A stretch of 43,071 nucleotides of DNA from an uncultured Clostridia bacterium (GCA_947627475.1 CANQWE010000011.1:1-43071), one strand, 5' to 3'. Positions 25,011 to 36,698 are shown, numbered from the stretch's first letter. Program-made: numbers and translations. Notes: generated from the letters alone by a model not told the origin.

Positions 25011-25039
25011 ATATGCTGCCGCTCCCTTCTCCGACCGCT

Positions 25040-26428
25040 TTATTCTTCAACCGGCCAGTATTTATCCAAAAGTTGGGGTTTTATTCGCTTCATTTCGCTT
25101 CTTGGAAGAATCCGCAAAAGCGACCAGCCCAAATCCAGCGTTTCTTCTATTGTTCTGGTTTCATAAAAACCTTGGTTGATATACTGCTTTTCGAATTCGT
25201 CGGAAAACTTCGCGTACAGCCGCTCCACCGGCGTCAGCGCCGCTTCTCCAAGCACCACCATCAGCTCTTTTGCATCTTTTCCCCTGGCATAGCTGAAAAA
25301 CAGCTGGTTCATTGTGTCCGCGTGATCCTCTCTGGTTTTTCCGGGGCCGATTCCCTTATCTTTAAGACGGGACAGAGAAGGAAGCACATCTACAGGCGGC
25401 AAATACCCCTTGCGGTACATCTCCCTGGACAAAATGATCTGCCCCTCTGTGATATATCCCGTAAGGTCTGGAATCGGGTGGGTTTTGTCGTCTTCCGGCA
25501 TGGTCAAAATGGGGATCATGGTAATCGATCCCTCACTGCCCATTTTCCGTCCCGCCCGCTCATACATCGTGGCAAGGTCTGTATATAAATATCCCGGATA
25601 GCCTCGTCGTCCCGGTACCTCCTTGCGGGCAGCAGACACTTCCCGCAGGGCCTCTGCATAGTTGGTAATGTCGGTGATGATCACCAGCACGTGCATGTCA
25701 CAGGTATATGCAAGATATTCCGCCGCAGTCAGCGCCATTCTGGGCGCAGTGATCCGCTCAATGGCCGGGTCGGAAGCCAGATTGATAAAAAGTACCGTAC
25801 GATCCAGCGCCCCGGTTTTCTTGAAATCAGAAATAAAAAAATCCGCTTCTTCAAAGGTGATACCCACCGCGGCAAAAACCACGGCAAATTTGGAATCGTC
25901 CGTTACCCCTCCGGTACGCACCTTCGCCTGGCGAGTGATTTGTGCCGCCAGATTTGCATGGGGTAGTCCCGATCCGGAAAAGATGGGCAGTTTCTGCCCC
26001 CGCACCAGAGTGTTCAACCCATCAATGGTGGAAATCCCCGTCTGAATAAACTCAGACGGATACCGGCGTGCTGCCGGATTAATGGGTGTGCCGTTCACAT
26101 CCGGTGTGGCCTCGGGCAAAATCTTCGGGCCGCCGTCAATGGGTTCTCCCATGCCGGAGAACACCCGCCCCAGCATATCCCGAGAAACAGGCAGCTGCAC
26201 GCCATGTCCCAAAAAGCGGACTTTTGATTCTGCCAAATTGATGCCAGCTGCGTTTTCAAACAGCTGAACCAGTACGTTAGAGCCGTCGATTTCCAATACC
26301 CGGCACCGGCGCACTTCGCCTCCTGGCAGCTCGATCTCGCCCAACTCGTCATATTTTACTCCATCGACTTTTTTTACCAGCATCAACGGACCGGCAACTT
26401 CCTCAATGGTTTTATATTCACGGATCAT
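25040..26428 (-). CDS. ntpB: V-type ATPase subunit B (regulatory, non-catalytic)
   Basis: A 462-residue subunit B. It alternates with A in the A3B3 head and lacks a true P-loop. In place of a Walker A the sequence reads [17 protein letters not shown], as in the family. Other landmarks are [60 protein letters not shown] and the C-terminal [19 protein letters not shown]. Its ATG overlaps the ntpA stop by 4 nt, coupling the translation of the two head subunits. Confidence 0.97.
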   Translation of the reverse strand: MIREYKTIEEVAGPLMLVKKVDGVKYDELGEIELPGGEVRRCRVLEIDGSNVLVQLFENAAGINLAESKVRFLGHGVQLPVSRDMLGRVFSGMGEPIDGGPKILPEATPDVNGTPINPAARRYPSEFIQTGISTIDGLNTLVRGQKLPIFSGSGLPHANLAAQITRQAKVRTGGVTDDSKFAVVFAAVGITFEEADFFISDFKKTGALDRTVLFINLASDPAIERITAPRMALTAAEYLAYTCDMHVLVIITDITNYAEALREVSAARKEVPGRRGYPGYLYTDLATMYERAGRKMGSEGSITMIPILTMPEDDKTHPIPDLTGYITEGQIILSREMYRKGYLPPVDVLPSLSRLKDKGIGPGKTREDHADTMNQLFFSYARGKDAKELMVVLGEAALTPVERLYAKFSDEFEKQYINQGFYETRTIEETLDLGWSLLRILPRSEMKRIKPQLLDKYWPVEE

Positions 26429-28203
26429 TCCTCGTCGCTCCCTTCCCCGCTCTGTACAAGCGTATCCATTTGCCGATCGATTTCCGTCCGGATCCGGGCA
26501 TACGCCTCTTCAAACTGATCAGAGTCGACGGCCTTTGCACGACCGATCTGCTCCCGCACCGGCAGCTCGGAGATTTTTTGAATATCCGCTCCCTGCTCAA
26601 TGGCCCAGGCAGCACGCTCTCCAAAATACAAAATCAACGAGGCAAGTGCATACTGCTGCTGCATTGGCGTATAAGAATCCGTATCGGAAAAGGCGTTTTG
26701 CTGAAGGTAATCCTCCCGAATGCTTTGAGCCAATTCCAATGTCAGCCGGTCCTGGGGAGATAGGGCGTCCATACCCACCAGCTTCACAATTTCCTCCAGT
26801 TCCGACTCCGCCTGCAGCAGTCGGGAAATTTCGCCGGACTGGGCTGTCCAATTGTGGTGAATATTTTCTGAAAACCACGCTTCCAGCCTGTCTTTATACA
26901 GAGAATAAGAACTAAGCCAGTTGATTGCCGGGAAATGACGCCGGTATGCAAGGCTGGCATCCAGTCCCCAAAACACCTTTACGATGCGCAGCGTCGCCTG
27001 GGAAACCGGCTCGGAAATGTCCCCGCCCTGCGGAGATACTGCCCCAATGGCAGATAGAGATCCTCTACGCCCATCGCTGCCGATACACACCACGTCTCCT
27101 GCCCGTTCATAAAACTGAGATAAACGGGAGGTGAGATATGCCGGATACCCCTCGTCCCCGGGCATTTCCTCCAGACGTCCGGACATCTCCCGCAGTGCCT
27201 CCGCCCAACGGGAGGTGGAATCTGCGATTACCGCTACAGAATATCCCATATCCCGGAAATATTCTGCAATGGTAATACCGGTATAGATCGATGCCTCTCT
27301 GGCTGCCACCGGCATGTCGGAGGTGTTTGCAATAAGCACCGTACGCTTCATCAAAGACTCACCGCTTCTGGGGTCGATAATTTCCGGGAACTCGCCCAGA
27401 ACGTCTGTCATTTCATTGCCCCGCTCCCCGCAGCCGATGTATACCACCAGATCCACATTGCTCCATTTTGCAAGCTGATGCTGCACTACGGTTTTTCCAC
27501 TGCCAAACGGTCCCGGAACGCAGGCAGTTCCCCCTTTCGCAATGGGAAAAAGCGTATCGATAATACGCTGGCCTGTCACCATCGGTTCTCTCGGCGGTAA
27601 TTTTTTCAGATACGGCCGTGCACGGCGCACTGGCCACTGCTGCATCAATGTAAGAGGGCGTATTCCGCTTTCCGTTTCCAAAATACCGATCTGGTCCGTC
27701 ACAGTATATTCCCCGGAAAAGAGTTCCTGGACAGTGCCGTCCCCTCCGATGGGAACCATGATTTTGTGGCGGATCACTTCCGTCTCATCTACATAGCCAA
27801 GTACGTCCCCCGCGGTTACCCTTGTTCCCGCTTTTACCTGGGCGTGGAACTTCCATTTTTTCTCCCGGTCCAGGGAAGGAACGGAGACGCCCCGGGTAAT
27901 ATTGGAGCCGTACAACTCCCGCATTTTTTCTAAAGGTCGCTGTATCCCGTCATAAATATTGGTAACGATTCCCGGCCCAAGTTCAACGGACAGCGGGGCC
28001 CCGGTAGACACCACGCACTCTCCTCTGCCCAGCCCCGCCGTTTCCTCATATACCTGAATGGAAGCACGGTCCCCATGCATTTCTATAATTTCACCGATCA
28101 GCTGGTGCGCACCTACATGGACTACGTCAAACATGTTGGCATCCCGCATTCCCTCTGCAATGACCAGAGGACCGGATATTTTTACGATTTTCCCTTCTGC
28201 CAT
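26425..28203 (-). CDS. ntpA: V-type ATPase subunit A (catalytic)
   Basis: A 592-residue catalytic subunit. The P-loop is [17 protein letters not shown] near residue 232, followed by [18 protein letters not shown] with the catalytic Glu, then [12 protein letters not shown] and the C-terminal helical domain. The non-homologous region typical of V-type A subunits ([20 protein letters not shown] onward) is present and separates it from F-type beta. AGAGGTC lies 5-8 nt ahead of the ATG. It lies 18 nt after the small F-type stalk gene (ntpG) and overlaps ntpB by 4 nt. Confidence 0.97.
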   Translation of the reverse strand: MAEGKIVKISGPLVIAEGMRDANMFDVVHVGAHQLIGEIIEMHGDRASIQVYEETAGLGRGECVVSTGAPLSVELGPGIVTNIYDGIQRPLEKMRELYGSNITRGVSVPSLDREKKWKFHAQVKAGTRVTAGDVLGYVDETEVIRHKIMVPIGGDGTVQELFSGEYTVTDQIGILETESGIRPLTLMQQWPVRRARPYLKKLPPREPMVTGQRIIDTLFPIAKGGTACVPGPFGSGKTVVQHQLAKWSNVDLVVYIGCGERGNEMTDVLGEFPEIIDPRSGESLMKRTVLIANTSDMPVAAREASIYTGITIAEYFRDMGYSVAVIADSTSRWAEALREMSGRLEEMPGDEGYPAYLTSRLSQFYERAGDVVCIGSDGRRGSLSAIGAVSPQGGDISEPVSQATLRIVKVFWGLDASLAYRRHFPAINWLSSYSLYKDRLEAWFSENIHHNWTAQSGEISRLLQAESELEEIVKLVGMDALSPQDRLTLELAQSIREDYLQQNAFSDTDSYTPMQQQYALASLILYFGERAAWAIEQGADIQKISELPVREQIGRAKAVDSDQFEEAYARIRTEIDRQMDTLVQSGEGSDEE

Positions 28204-28221
28204 ACGTATGACCTCTGTTTC

Positions 28222-28533
28222 TTAGTCTTTAAAAATGATGTCGGCCCCTACGGCCCGTTCCACCGCCCGCTTCAGCTGGGCTGTGCCATAGCCGCTGTCC
28301 ATATCCGGCAGGGTAACGATCGCCGGCAGCGTATCCTTCGACAGCCGTGCGATTTCCGCTTCGATTTCTCCTGCCAGCGCTGCTGTAATATAGAGGATCG
28401 CACAGTCCTCCCCCTTTGCCTTTTTTAAAGCCGTCAGCGCCTCGCGTCCACTTTGGGCATCATAAACAGTAAAGCCTGCCGCCATAAAAGCGAGCACCTG
28501 GTCCCTGGGACCAATTACACCGATTTTATACAT
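28222..28533 (-). CDS. ntpG: V-type ATPase subunit F (ntpG)
   Basis: A 103-residue small stalk subunit that binds subunit D and tunes ATPase activity. MYKIGVIGPRDQVLAFMAAG and DCAILYITAALAGEI form the Rossmann-like core of the family. The start is the ATG at 28533, with GTGAGGTT directly before it, overlapping the end of ntpC by 8 nt; a longer frame only reads into ntpC in another frame. In Enterococcus nomenclature this position is ntpG. Confidence 0.93.
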   Translation of the reverse strand: MYKIGVIGPRDQVLAFMAAGFTVYDAQSGREALTALKKAKGEDCAILYITAALAGEIEAEIARLSKDTLPAIVTLPDMDSGYGTAQLKRAVERAVGADIIFKD

Positions 28534-29515
28534 TAACCTCACGCAGCCTTTCCCGGATTTTGTCTGTATCGGCGCCGGCTCCAAAGCGTGCGGCAATGAT
28601 CCGTCCATTGGTCAGCTCTGCCTCGCGGATCAGCAAATACCGAACGATCACCTCCGGCCCAAAAGGCTTGAACCGGTATGACTGACAAGCCTGCAACACG
28701 GATTCGTCAAAAATCTTCTCTATTTCAAACAGACTTGCTGCAGAGACCGCACGCCGCACCGCATCCTTGACAAAGCAATCTCCCAATCGCATCTCCATCT
28801 GATCGATCCCTGCAAGGCCCCCTTCTTCTGCAAGCAAAACAGAAAGAGCGACCTGTCCGCCGGGAACGAATGCACGGGATAAAAGAGCGCGTGCCGCTTC
28901 CATAGAAAGGCCGCCGGCACCAATACGCAGGCAGGCCAAAATATTGGCAAAGTCCGCCCGCATACAAACGATTTGCATAATCAGCGGCACACCGCCGGCC
29001 GCCGCCTTTTCTGCCATATCTGCAAAACACGCCCGATCCAGGAGTAAATCGATACAGCGCACTTCTCCTGTTTTGCTGTACTCCTGACGTGCTGTCTGAG
29101 CGGCTGCAGCCATAGCTGGGGGCAAAGCCGGCAAAACATCCTTTTGCAGATAATCCTGCATCTGCCGGGCAGGCACTGTGCCGCAGGTATAAAAATCGTT
29201 ATAGGACAAATTCTGCACCGTACATTTGATAGCAAGTTTTATATTGGTGCAGTCGTATTTATATAGGAGCGGATAAAATACCAAAAAATCCGGCACTGCG
29301 CCGCGCACCTTTTCTACTGCATCTTCAAAAGCCGCGTCAAAAACCAGCTTTTCCTCTGCCGGTAGAGATATGCGAAACAGCTCCGCTACAGTCTGATACA
29401 GCTGCTCGGCTGAGGATGCCTCCAGCATCCGCAACGTGCGCACAGCCGGATTTCCTATCCCCTCCCCAGCCCGCAGAAAGGAGGAAGAAAACAGGTATTC
29501 TTTTTCAGAAGTCAT
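28526..29515 (-). CDS. ntpC: V-type ATPase subunit C (d-type connector)
   Basis: A 329-residue subunit C, the funnel-shaped connector between the rotor shaft and the c ring. Recognised by the helical pattern with LLYKYDCTNIKLAIKC near residue 86, ADFANILACLRI in the middle and GPEVIVRYLLIREAELTNGR near the C-terminus, which is the family signature. The ATG at 29515 is chosen because AAAGGA then stands 9 nt upstream; the ATG at 29524 would be too close. It ends inside ntpG by 8 nt. Confidence 0.93.
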   Translation of the reverse strand: MTSEKEYLFSSSFLRAGEGIGNPAVRTLRMLEASSAEQLYQTVAELFRISLPAEEKLVFDAAFEDAVEKVRGAVPDFLVFYPLLYKYDCTNIKLAIKCTVQNLSYNDFYTCGTVPARQMQDYLQKDVLPALPPAMAAAAQTARQEYSKTGEVRCIDLLLDRACFADMAEKAAAGGVPLIMQIVCMRADFANILACLRIGAGGLSMEAARALLSRAFVPGGQVALSVLLAEEGGLAGIDQMEMRLGDCFVKDAVRRAVSAASLFEIEKIFDESVLQACQSYRFKPFGPEVIVRYLLIREAELTNGRIIAARFGAGADTDKIRERLREVNV

Positions 29516-29548
29516 AGCTGCCATTCCTTTCTTGGGTGCTTTTCACGG

Positions 29549-30226
29549 TTAATCGCTCTCCTGAGACTGGAACAAAATATCCGCCACTGCAAACTCTATT
29601 TTTCCCTGAATGCTGCCGACTACAGCTTCCACTGAGCAGTTGGATTCGATATCGCCATACCGCAAAATCAGTCCGCCGCGGATAGGTGCCGCATCCCTAG
29701 CAAGCGTAAAATCGATCTTCCCATATGCAGGCGAAATCCGCTTCAAAAAAGTTTTCGCTGCACGGATCACAAGGGGGCCCATTTCCTGATCTGCTTCACA
29801 CAGCACCACTTCAAAATCTGTGCAGCCGGCCTCTTCTTCTCCGTACAATTCCTGCAGACGCTGTACCGCCTCCAGCCGTTCTGCAGCAGCGTCAGCCAGC
29901 AGGTGGGCCAAAAACACACAGGTATCTTCCCGGGACAAATCATATAAGTACTGCTCTGCCTGGGCAAAAGCCTTTTCCAGCATCCCTACTTTAGCGGCAA
30001 GCAGAATTTCCCGTTTTTTCATGTCGGCTGTAGAAGCCGCCCGTGCCACAGCAGCCTTCTGGTCCCGCTGGGCTCTGACCCGGGCAGCTTCCACCACTCC
30101 ATCAGCACGCTGTACAGACTCTTTTTCGATCTGCTTACATTCCCGCTGGGCCGCGGCCAGTACGCCTTCTGCTTCATCCCGGGCCTGGGAAAGGATTTTA
30201 TCTAAAATCTTATCTAAATTATGCAT
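29549..30226 (-). CDS. ntpE: V-type ATPase subunit E (peripheral stalk)
   Basis: A 225-residue subunit E. The first 110 residues are an Ala/Glu/Arg-rich helix (AEGVLAAAQRECKQIEKESV) that pairs with the small F/H-type coiled coil to form the peripheral stalk. The C-terminal head ends GGLILRYGDIESNCSVEAVV, a family hallmark. AGAAAGG lies 12 nt before the ATG. It is 44 nt from ntpK and 33 nt from ntpC. Confidence 0.93.
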   Translation of the reverse strand: MHNLDKILDKILSQARDEAEGVLAAAQRECKQIEKESVQRADGVVEAARVRAQRDQKAAVARAASTADMKKREILLAAKVGMLEKAFAQAEQYLYDLSREDTCVFLAHLLADAAAERLEAVQRLQELYGEEEAGCTDFEVVLCEADQEMGPLVIRAAKTFLKRISPAYGKIDFTLARDAAPIRGGLILRYGDIESNCSVEAVVGSIQGKIEFAVADILFQSQESD

Positions 30227-30270
30227 CCCTCATCCATGCCTTTCTTTGTTCCTTTTGATGCAAAGATGCC

Positions 30271-32731
<2,461 letters not shown>

Positions 32732-32741
<10 letters not shown>

Positions 32742-33052
32742 TTTTTAAATATCTCCCCAATAATTTTGTTGACAGCTGCCTTCATATTTTCATCAGCTGC
32801 TGCAACCAGCCTCGTTGCCTGCATGCGTGCCTCATCCCGGTCTGCATCGATACGTGCGTCAGACAGCTTCTTGTTTTCCTCTTCAGCCCGCGCGGCGATT
32901 TGACGCGCTTGCAGCTGTGCCTTCTCCATTCTTCCAGATGCTGCAGCCCGGGCAGCAGCGATGGATTCAGCCGCCTGACGTGCGGCGTCCGCTGTGATTT
33001 CCCGTGCCTGCGCCTCTGCAGTTGTTATTTTCTCCATTACTTCATTTGTCAC
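32732..33052 (-). CDS. ntpF: V-type ATPase small coiled-coil subunit (G/H-type, ntpF)
   Basis: A 106-residue protein, nearly all Ala/Glu/Arg-rich helix (AEAQAREITADAARQAAESI), the partner of subunit E in the peripheral stalk. The start is taken as GTG at 33052, because AAAGGA lies 9 nt upstream; an ATG five codons later (33037) has no such site, and the longer frame to 33118 reads leader sequence. It is the first gene of the operon, as ntpF is in E. hirae. The operon order F-I-K-E-C-G-A-B-D is the same as in that species; H and J are absent. Confidence 0.85.
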
Positions 33053-33355
33053 AGCACACCATCCTTTTTCTTTTTTGTAGCACCACAGCCAAATAGCCAA
33101 TCCTCTGGGTCTGCACACAGTATATCAATGAAAGCCAGATATAAAAATAGGCAATACCCATATTCTGCCATAAAAATAGACAGCTTGGTCAAATTTGTCT
33201 AACATCACGCAAGGGCGCAGGTATCCTGATCTGTGACGCAGCCTAGGTAAAATGTCCGCAAAATTTATTTTCATAAATAATCCCGACTTTGGATTACGCG
33301 ACAGCTTGTGGCGGCAAAGCGGACACCAAAAAATCATTTTTCTAACTCTGTGACT
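33053..33355 (-). other. About 300-nt leader of the V-ATPase operon
   Basis: The stretch between the operon promoter and ntpF. It contains no clear gene. One 70-codon minus-strand frame (33337-33125) starts CPLC-like (MIFWCPLCRHKLSR) but has a poor ribosome site and no second metal-binding pair, so it is not called as a gene. A weaker TATACT occurs near 33120, so a second start close to ntpF cannot be excluded. I see no recognisable riboswitch. Confidence 0.4.
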
Positions 33356-33384
33356 ACTATACCACAGAATTTGGGAATATGCAA
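33356..33384 (-). promoter_or_regulatory. Promoter of the V-type ATPase operon
   Basis: TTGCAT at 33384-33379, a 17-nt spacer and TATAGT at 33361-33356 on the minus strand. It lies in the 380-nt gap between the 33431 gene and ntpF. It would give a leader of about 300 nt. Confidence 0.6.
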
Positions 33385-33430
33385 CAAATTTAGCAGAATT
33401 TATCTTGATTTCACATGCAATTTATATAAA

Positions 33431-33832
33431 TTATTTAACCCGCACCGTTGTTTTGGTTTTTTTACGCTTTCGTATTTTGGGATGTGTATCTTGCTGCAAA
33501 TCCAGCACACCCTCTCTCCACTTGTGCTCTATACGCGCGCTGCCCACGGACCGGCCGCGAATCCGCAGTCGCAGATAGATCTCCACATCAAACCCGTCCA
33601 TTGTTTCAGCGATCCGATAGTCCACATAATATTTCCCGCCTGCGGGAAATGTATCTGCGTGACAATATTCCAGCACGCAGTCTTTCATATATTCATAAAA
33701 AGCGGTCATTCGCTGGGCGTCACCCCGTTCCCGCTTACTGTTTTTATTTTTATCTATGTCCTCTCCCGGGACAAAGGCGGGATAACGCATGATAGCGCCC
33801 GCTTCCACACATTGTTTTGATTCTGTCCTCAT
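33431..33832 (-). CDS. Hypothetical soluble protein, possibly C-terminal part of a frameshifted gene
   Basis: A 133-residue frame from the ATG at 33832 (MRTESKQCVEAGAIMRYPAF). It is charged, has no membrane segment, a possible beta-rich centre (YYVDYRIAETMDGFDVEIYL and LRIRGRS), and a Lys/Arg/Thr tail (RKRKKTKTTVRVK). The frame itself is open back to a TTG at 33910, which would add 26 plausible residues (CLAYEQGVFRYLETVTNSKKG) but has no ribosome site. AAAGG lies 13 nt before the 33832 ATG. A short frame from 33954 ends in an ATGA overlap with this start. I do not recognise the family. Confidence 0.55.
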   Translation of the reverse strand: MRTESKQCVEAGAIMRYPAFVPGEDIDKNKNSKRERGDAQRMTAFYEYMKDCVLEYCHADTFPAGGKYYVDYRIAETMDGFDVEIYLRLRIRGRSVGSARIEHKWREGVLDLQQDTHPKIRKRKKTKTTVRVK

Positions 33833-33954
33833 AGCAACGACCATGCCTTTCTTTGAATTTGTGACAGTTTCGAGATACCGAAACACGCCCTGTTCATATG
33901 CAAGGCACAAATTGGGTCTGAAAGCAGCAAAAGTTTATTTTTGTCATCCTTCAT
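33829..33954 (-). CDS. 41-residue frame overlapping the start of the 33431 gene
   Basis: From the ATG at 33954 (GTGGAGGTAAGG upstream) a frame reads MKDDKNKLLLLSDPICALHM and stops with TGA at 33831-33829, sharing ATGA with the start of the next frame. There are two readings. One is a small coupled leader protein. The other, which I slightly favour, is that a single base was lost at about 33911-33914, since adding one A would join SDPN to LCLAYEQGVFRYLETV and give one 174-residue protein with a good ribosome site. Sequencing error cannot be excluded. Confidence 0.35.
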   Translation of the reverse strand: MKDDKNKLLLLSDPICALHMNRACFGISKLSQIQRKAWSLL

Positions 33955-34151
33955 TTTCTGGCCTTACCTCCACCGGTATTAAAACACTCCTTTTTATTTT
34001 ATGCGGTTTTGTCCTCTGAGATGCTTAAATCCGGCAAATAAGGTATGGTGGATATTGGAATCCTGTTTTGTTGGATAAGTCGTCAATGGTTTATATAGGA
34101 TTTTTTCTATACGCTAAGATGGTACATATCCTTCCTATGCCGCAAACTGGG
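33955..34151. other. Spacer with no clear gene
   Basis: AT-rich DNA between the 33954 start and the hairpin-chain repeat. TTGACG near 34090 on the minus strand could be a -35, but no -10 at proper spacing is evident. I see nothing else in it. Confidence 0.4.
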
Positions 34152-34480
34152 GCATTTCGCTCACGAAATGCAAAGGGATGTCAGCTTTCGCCGACTGGGA
34201 AGAGATCGACTTTGCACCGTCCCCCGCAAGGAGAAAGTCTCTGCTTCCCGAAGCAGGGGAACGGATGGTACTTTTCTCCAAAGCGAGAAAACCCAAAAAT
34301 GTTTTTTGCGGATCGCACAGCGATCCGTAGGGCAAAGCCGGATCCCCGGCTTTGCGATCGCGTTTGTCTCGTGCAGACTGAAAGTCTGTCCTTGAATTGC
34401 TCGACTACGGTGCTGTTACAGCCCCTGCAATGTCTTGCTTTGCCGATCCACTTCATGCAAAGTCTGTACAGACTTCACAA
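34152..34480. repeat. Hairpin-chain repeat, copy 1
   Basis: About 330 bases with no convincing gene but a succession of perfect short inverted repeats: GCATTTCG/CGAAATGC (34152-34171), CTGCTTC/GAAGCAG (34239-34254), TTTTCTC/GAGAAAA (about 34271-34291), CGGATCGC/GCGATCCG (34309-34327), GCAAAGCCGG/CCGGCTTTGC (34332-34355), CAGACT/AGTCTG (about 34374-34388), and AAGTCTGTACAGACTT (34460-34475). The part 34191-34480 aligns, with many substitutions, to 38283-38510. Open frames through it are arginine- and serine-rich and look like chance translation. Confidence 0.6.
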
Positions 34481-34640
34481 TCCCCCTCTTTAGAGGAAAG
34501 CTTTTTTCGTTTCTGCAAACTGCATTTGTCTCGTTTTATACAGACGATATCTCTCTGCTTTCCATCTATTCTGCAGCTGCTGCAAATTCAGCGCATACCG
34601 AAAAGTTTGCTTTGCATGGATTTGCAAAGGGGAAGGGATC

Positions 34641-34672
34641 GAAAAGGGAAGGGGGATCCCCCTTCCCTTTTC
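34641..34672. repeat. Perfect 32-bp loopless palindrome
   Basis: Each half is GAAAAGGGAAGGGGGA read towards a BamHI-like GGATCC centre; the second half is its exact reverse complement. A T-rich stretch follows on the plus strand (TGTGTTTTTGG). Such loopless palindromes are unstable in DNA, so its perfection suggests recent origin or selection. It could act as a terminator, but there is no plus-strand gene to end. Confidence 0.8.
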
Positions 34673-34682
34673 TGTGTTTTTG

Positions 34683-34710
34683 GTTCCTTTTGTCACAGTA
34701 CAAAAGGAAC
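34683..34710. repeat. 11-bp hairpin GTTCCTTTTGT / ACAAAAGGAAC
   Basis: A perfect inverted repeat with a 6-nt loop, 10 nt after the 32-bp palindrome. Similar GGTTCCTTTTGT hairpins recur between genes in gut Clostridia as I remember them, but this cannot be confirmed here. Confidence 0.5.
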
Positions 34711-34885
34711 GTCCTTTTCTCTTTCCTTTGGAAAAGGAGCAGTTTCTTCCCTTTATTTTGAATAAAGAAACAGGTCCTTTCCTGCTTTCCGAGGCAGAAA
34801 TCTTCATGCTGCTTTTCCCACGCCGAAAAGCAAATGATCCTTTTGCTGGGTGTGGCAAAATCAGTTTTCCCTCCCCTGGGGGAGA

Positions 34886-34911
34886 TAAAAAAAGAGGGGC
34901 ATAGCCCCTCT
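34886..34911 (-). terminator. Terminator of the GH20 gene
   Basis: On the minus strand AGAGGGGC, a 3-nt loop, GCCCCTCT and a run of seven T, starting 2 nt after the stop codon at 34914. Confidence 0.9.
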
Positions 34912-34913
34912 TT

Positions 34914-36698
34914 TCATACATTCATGCAAGAAATTTCCCGGACAAAGTCCGCCACCAGCTCCAATTGAGACTCCTTGTTGTCCCGCAGCCAAGCGGCCCG
35001 GTATCCCACAAGCCACTCCTCAAACTGAGACAGAATTTTTTCACCATCCAAGTATCCGTCCACCTTGTTGATCCGCAGGCATACCTGGTTCATCAACTGA
35101 ATTGCCCGGCAAGCCAGCAGCAAATCCACAAACCGGTCGTCTGTCTCAGACACGGACCGGATCGTATCCATCACGCCGTCCAGCATTTTAATATTTTCAA
35201 TAGCCTTTTCTGCATCCAACCGCAGTTCTGTCTTTCTGCCTTCCGCCGTATTCGCGCTGAACCAATACATAAATTCCATCCAGTCACAGGTCCGCTCACA
35301 CCTGCCCATGGTACGAATAATTTCAATCATATTCACTTCGTCGGAATCATACAGAAGAGAGCTTGCCGCCTGCTCAAATGCAGGTGTCAGCTTGCCATCT
35401 GCATTCCATCCCTTTTCTGCACCGATTACAATGCCATACAGAGAGCAATTGAAGGAACAAATATTTCCAAAATCTCCCCAGTTGGTATTCAACACACCCA
35501 GTGCGCCGTATTTTGCACCGTACTCCACCAATTTTGTGATGTTTCCTTCCGAGCGGTCGATTTCCTCTACGAAACGGTTCCAGCTGGAAGTGCCGGGGCA
35601 TACGATCTGTTTCAGATTCGCATCTGCAAATGCCTTCACCTTGCCCTCGTCCGGATCCTTTTCGTAGGTCCAGTTAAGCATAATGGTGTCTGCCGGGATC
35701 TCACGCAATTTATCCGGCTGTTCCAGGGCAATATCGCCCCACATCATAACGGTCTTGCCTCTGGACTTTACGTGCGCAATGATCTTGGACAGAAATTTAA
35801 AGTATTCTTCTCCTGCATCCTTGCCGGCGTTGCGTCCCCGGCACAAATCAAAGGTTTCATCACAGCAGATATTGAATCGGTTGGACCGGCACAAGGGGAT
35901 AAACTGATCGATCAGGCTTTTTATCAGCTCAATACTTTCCGGATTGGATACATCAATGGTATGGTGGGCCATCTTTTCAATCCAATATACCTGCGTGGGC
36001 GTATAGTCCGCCAGCTCACACAAATGCCGGTATTTCTCGCTCTGCAGCAGATTGTACAGATGTCCAAAGGTAGCAAGGGACGGCACCAGCTCGATAAAGT
36101 TGTCATAACAGTAGTCATCCAGCGCCATTATTTCCTCTGCAGTCAGCACATCCTTTGCGGTCATGATGCCATCGTATTCTACAAACTCATAGGCATCCTC
36201 CACATACAGTTGGAGATGGTTGATTTTATAATATGCCAGCATGTCTGTAATGTGGCAAAGCTGCTTCAAGGTGGGTACGCGGCCTCTGGTCACGTCGTGA
36301 TACAGTCCCCGCTCCGGGAAATCCGGCTTATCCTGGATATTGCAGCAGGGGATCGCATCGCCGTATTCATGGATGATCTGGCGCAGGGTCTGTACGCCGT
36401 AATATGCTCCCTGAGCGCCCTGACCCTTTATTTCAATTCCGTTTTCCAGCACAGACAAGGTATATCCTTCACCACTCTCTCCGTGGGATATATATATTCC
36501 CCCTTCTGTACGGCCGCATCCACAGACTTTCAGCCGCATCGGCATACCGGTGAGCTCTTCAATTTCATTTTTCAATGTGGCAGCAATTTTTGTAATACGC
36601 CGGTCACTTCCCTCCGCAATGCGCAGATCCCGGAGAGCAGACAAAGAGAGCGTTCCTTTTTTTTCCTCAATACTTGCAGGTGTTGGTATGATTTTCAT
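34914..36698 (-). CDS. Intracellular beta-N-acetylhexosaminidase (GH20)
   Basis: A 594-residue GH20 enzyme that removes terminal beta-linked GlcNAc or GalNAc by substrate-assisted catalysis. An N-terminal GH20b-like domain (MKIIPTPASIEEKKG to IKGQGAQGAYYGVQTLRQII) is followed by the barrel starting PERGLYHDVTRGRVP. The catalytic pair is D280-E281 in NRFNICCDETFDL. KTVMMWGDIALEQP and GVLNTNWGDFGN provide the later aromatic and acidic sugar-binding residues. No signal peptide is seen, so it should work in the cytosol on imported oligosaccharides. The ATG at 36698 has GAAAGAAAGG 9 nt upstream; the frame extends back to 36782 without support. It has its own promoter. A functional link to the GH112 operon 32 kb away is plausible but inferred. 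Confidence 0.92.
   Translation of the reverse strand: MKIIPTPASIEEKKGTLSLSALRDLRIAEGSDRRITKIAATLKNEIEELTGMPMRLKVCGCGRTEGGIYISHGESGEGYTLSVLENGIEIKGQGAQGAYYGVQTLRQIIHEYGDAIPCCNIQDKPDFPERGLYHDVTRGRVPTLKQLCHITDMLAYYKINHLQLYVEDAYEFVEYDGIMTAKDVLTAEEIMALDDYCYDNFIELVPSLATFGHLYNLLQSEKYRHLCELADYTPTQVYWIEKMAHHTIDVSNPESIELIKSLIDQFIPLCRSNRFNICCDETFDLCRGRNAGKDAGEEYFKFLSKIIAHVKSRGKTVMMWGDIALEQPDKLREIPADTIMLNWTYEKDPDEGKVKAFADANLKQIVCPGTSSWNRFVEEIDRSEGNITKLVEYGAKYGALGVLNTNWGDFGNICSFNCSLYGIVIGAEKGWNADGKLTPAFEQAASSLLYDSDEVNMIEIIRTMGRCERTCDWMEFMYWFSANTAEGRKTELRLDAEKAIENIKMLDGVMDTIRSVSETDDRFVDLLLACRAIQLMNQVCLRINKVDGYLDGEKILSQFEEWLVGYRAAWLRDNKESQLELVADFVREISCMNV

Larger units (their letters stand above)
34481..34885. 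other. Non-coding stretch with further hairpins
   Basis: Continues from the repeat to the GH20 terminator. Apart from the palindrome at 34641-34672 and the hairpin at 34683-34710 it holds T- and A-rich sequence, a CTGCTTTCCGAGGCAG-like dyad near 34783 that echoes the repeat, and no gene that I can support on either strand. Confidence 0.5.

Noticed and set aside
33125..33337. 70-codon minus-strand frame starting MIFWCPLCRHKLSR
   Set aside because: It has a weak ribosome site, only one CxxC, no recognisable family, and lies in the predicted V-ATPase leader. Not called as a gene.
34168..34395. Short frames through the hairpin-chain repeat as possible small genes
   Set aside because: Several overlapping frames on both strands are open because of GC-rich dyads; none has a ribosome site plus plausible composition.
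34152..34480. CRISPR array
   Set aside because: The inverted repeats differ in sequence from one another and are not regularly spaced, and no cas genes are present.
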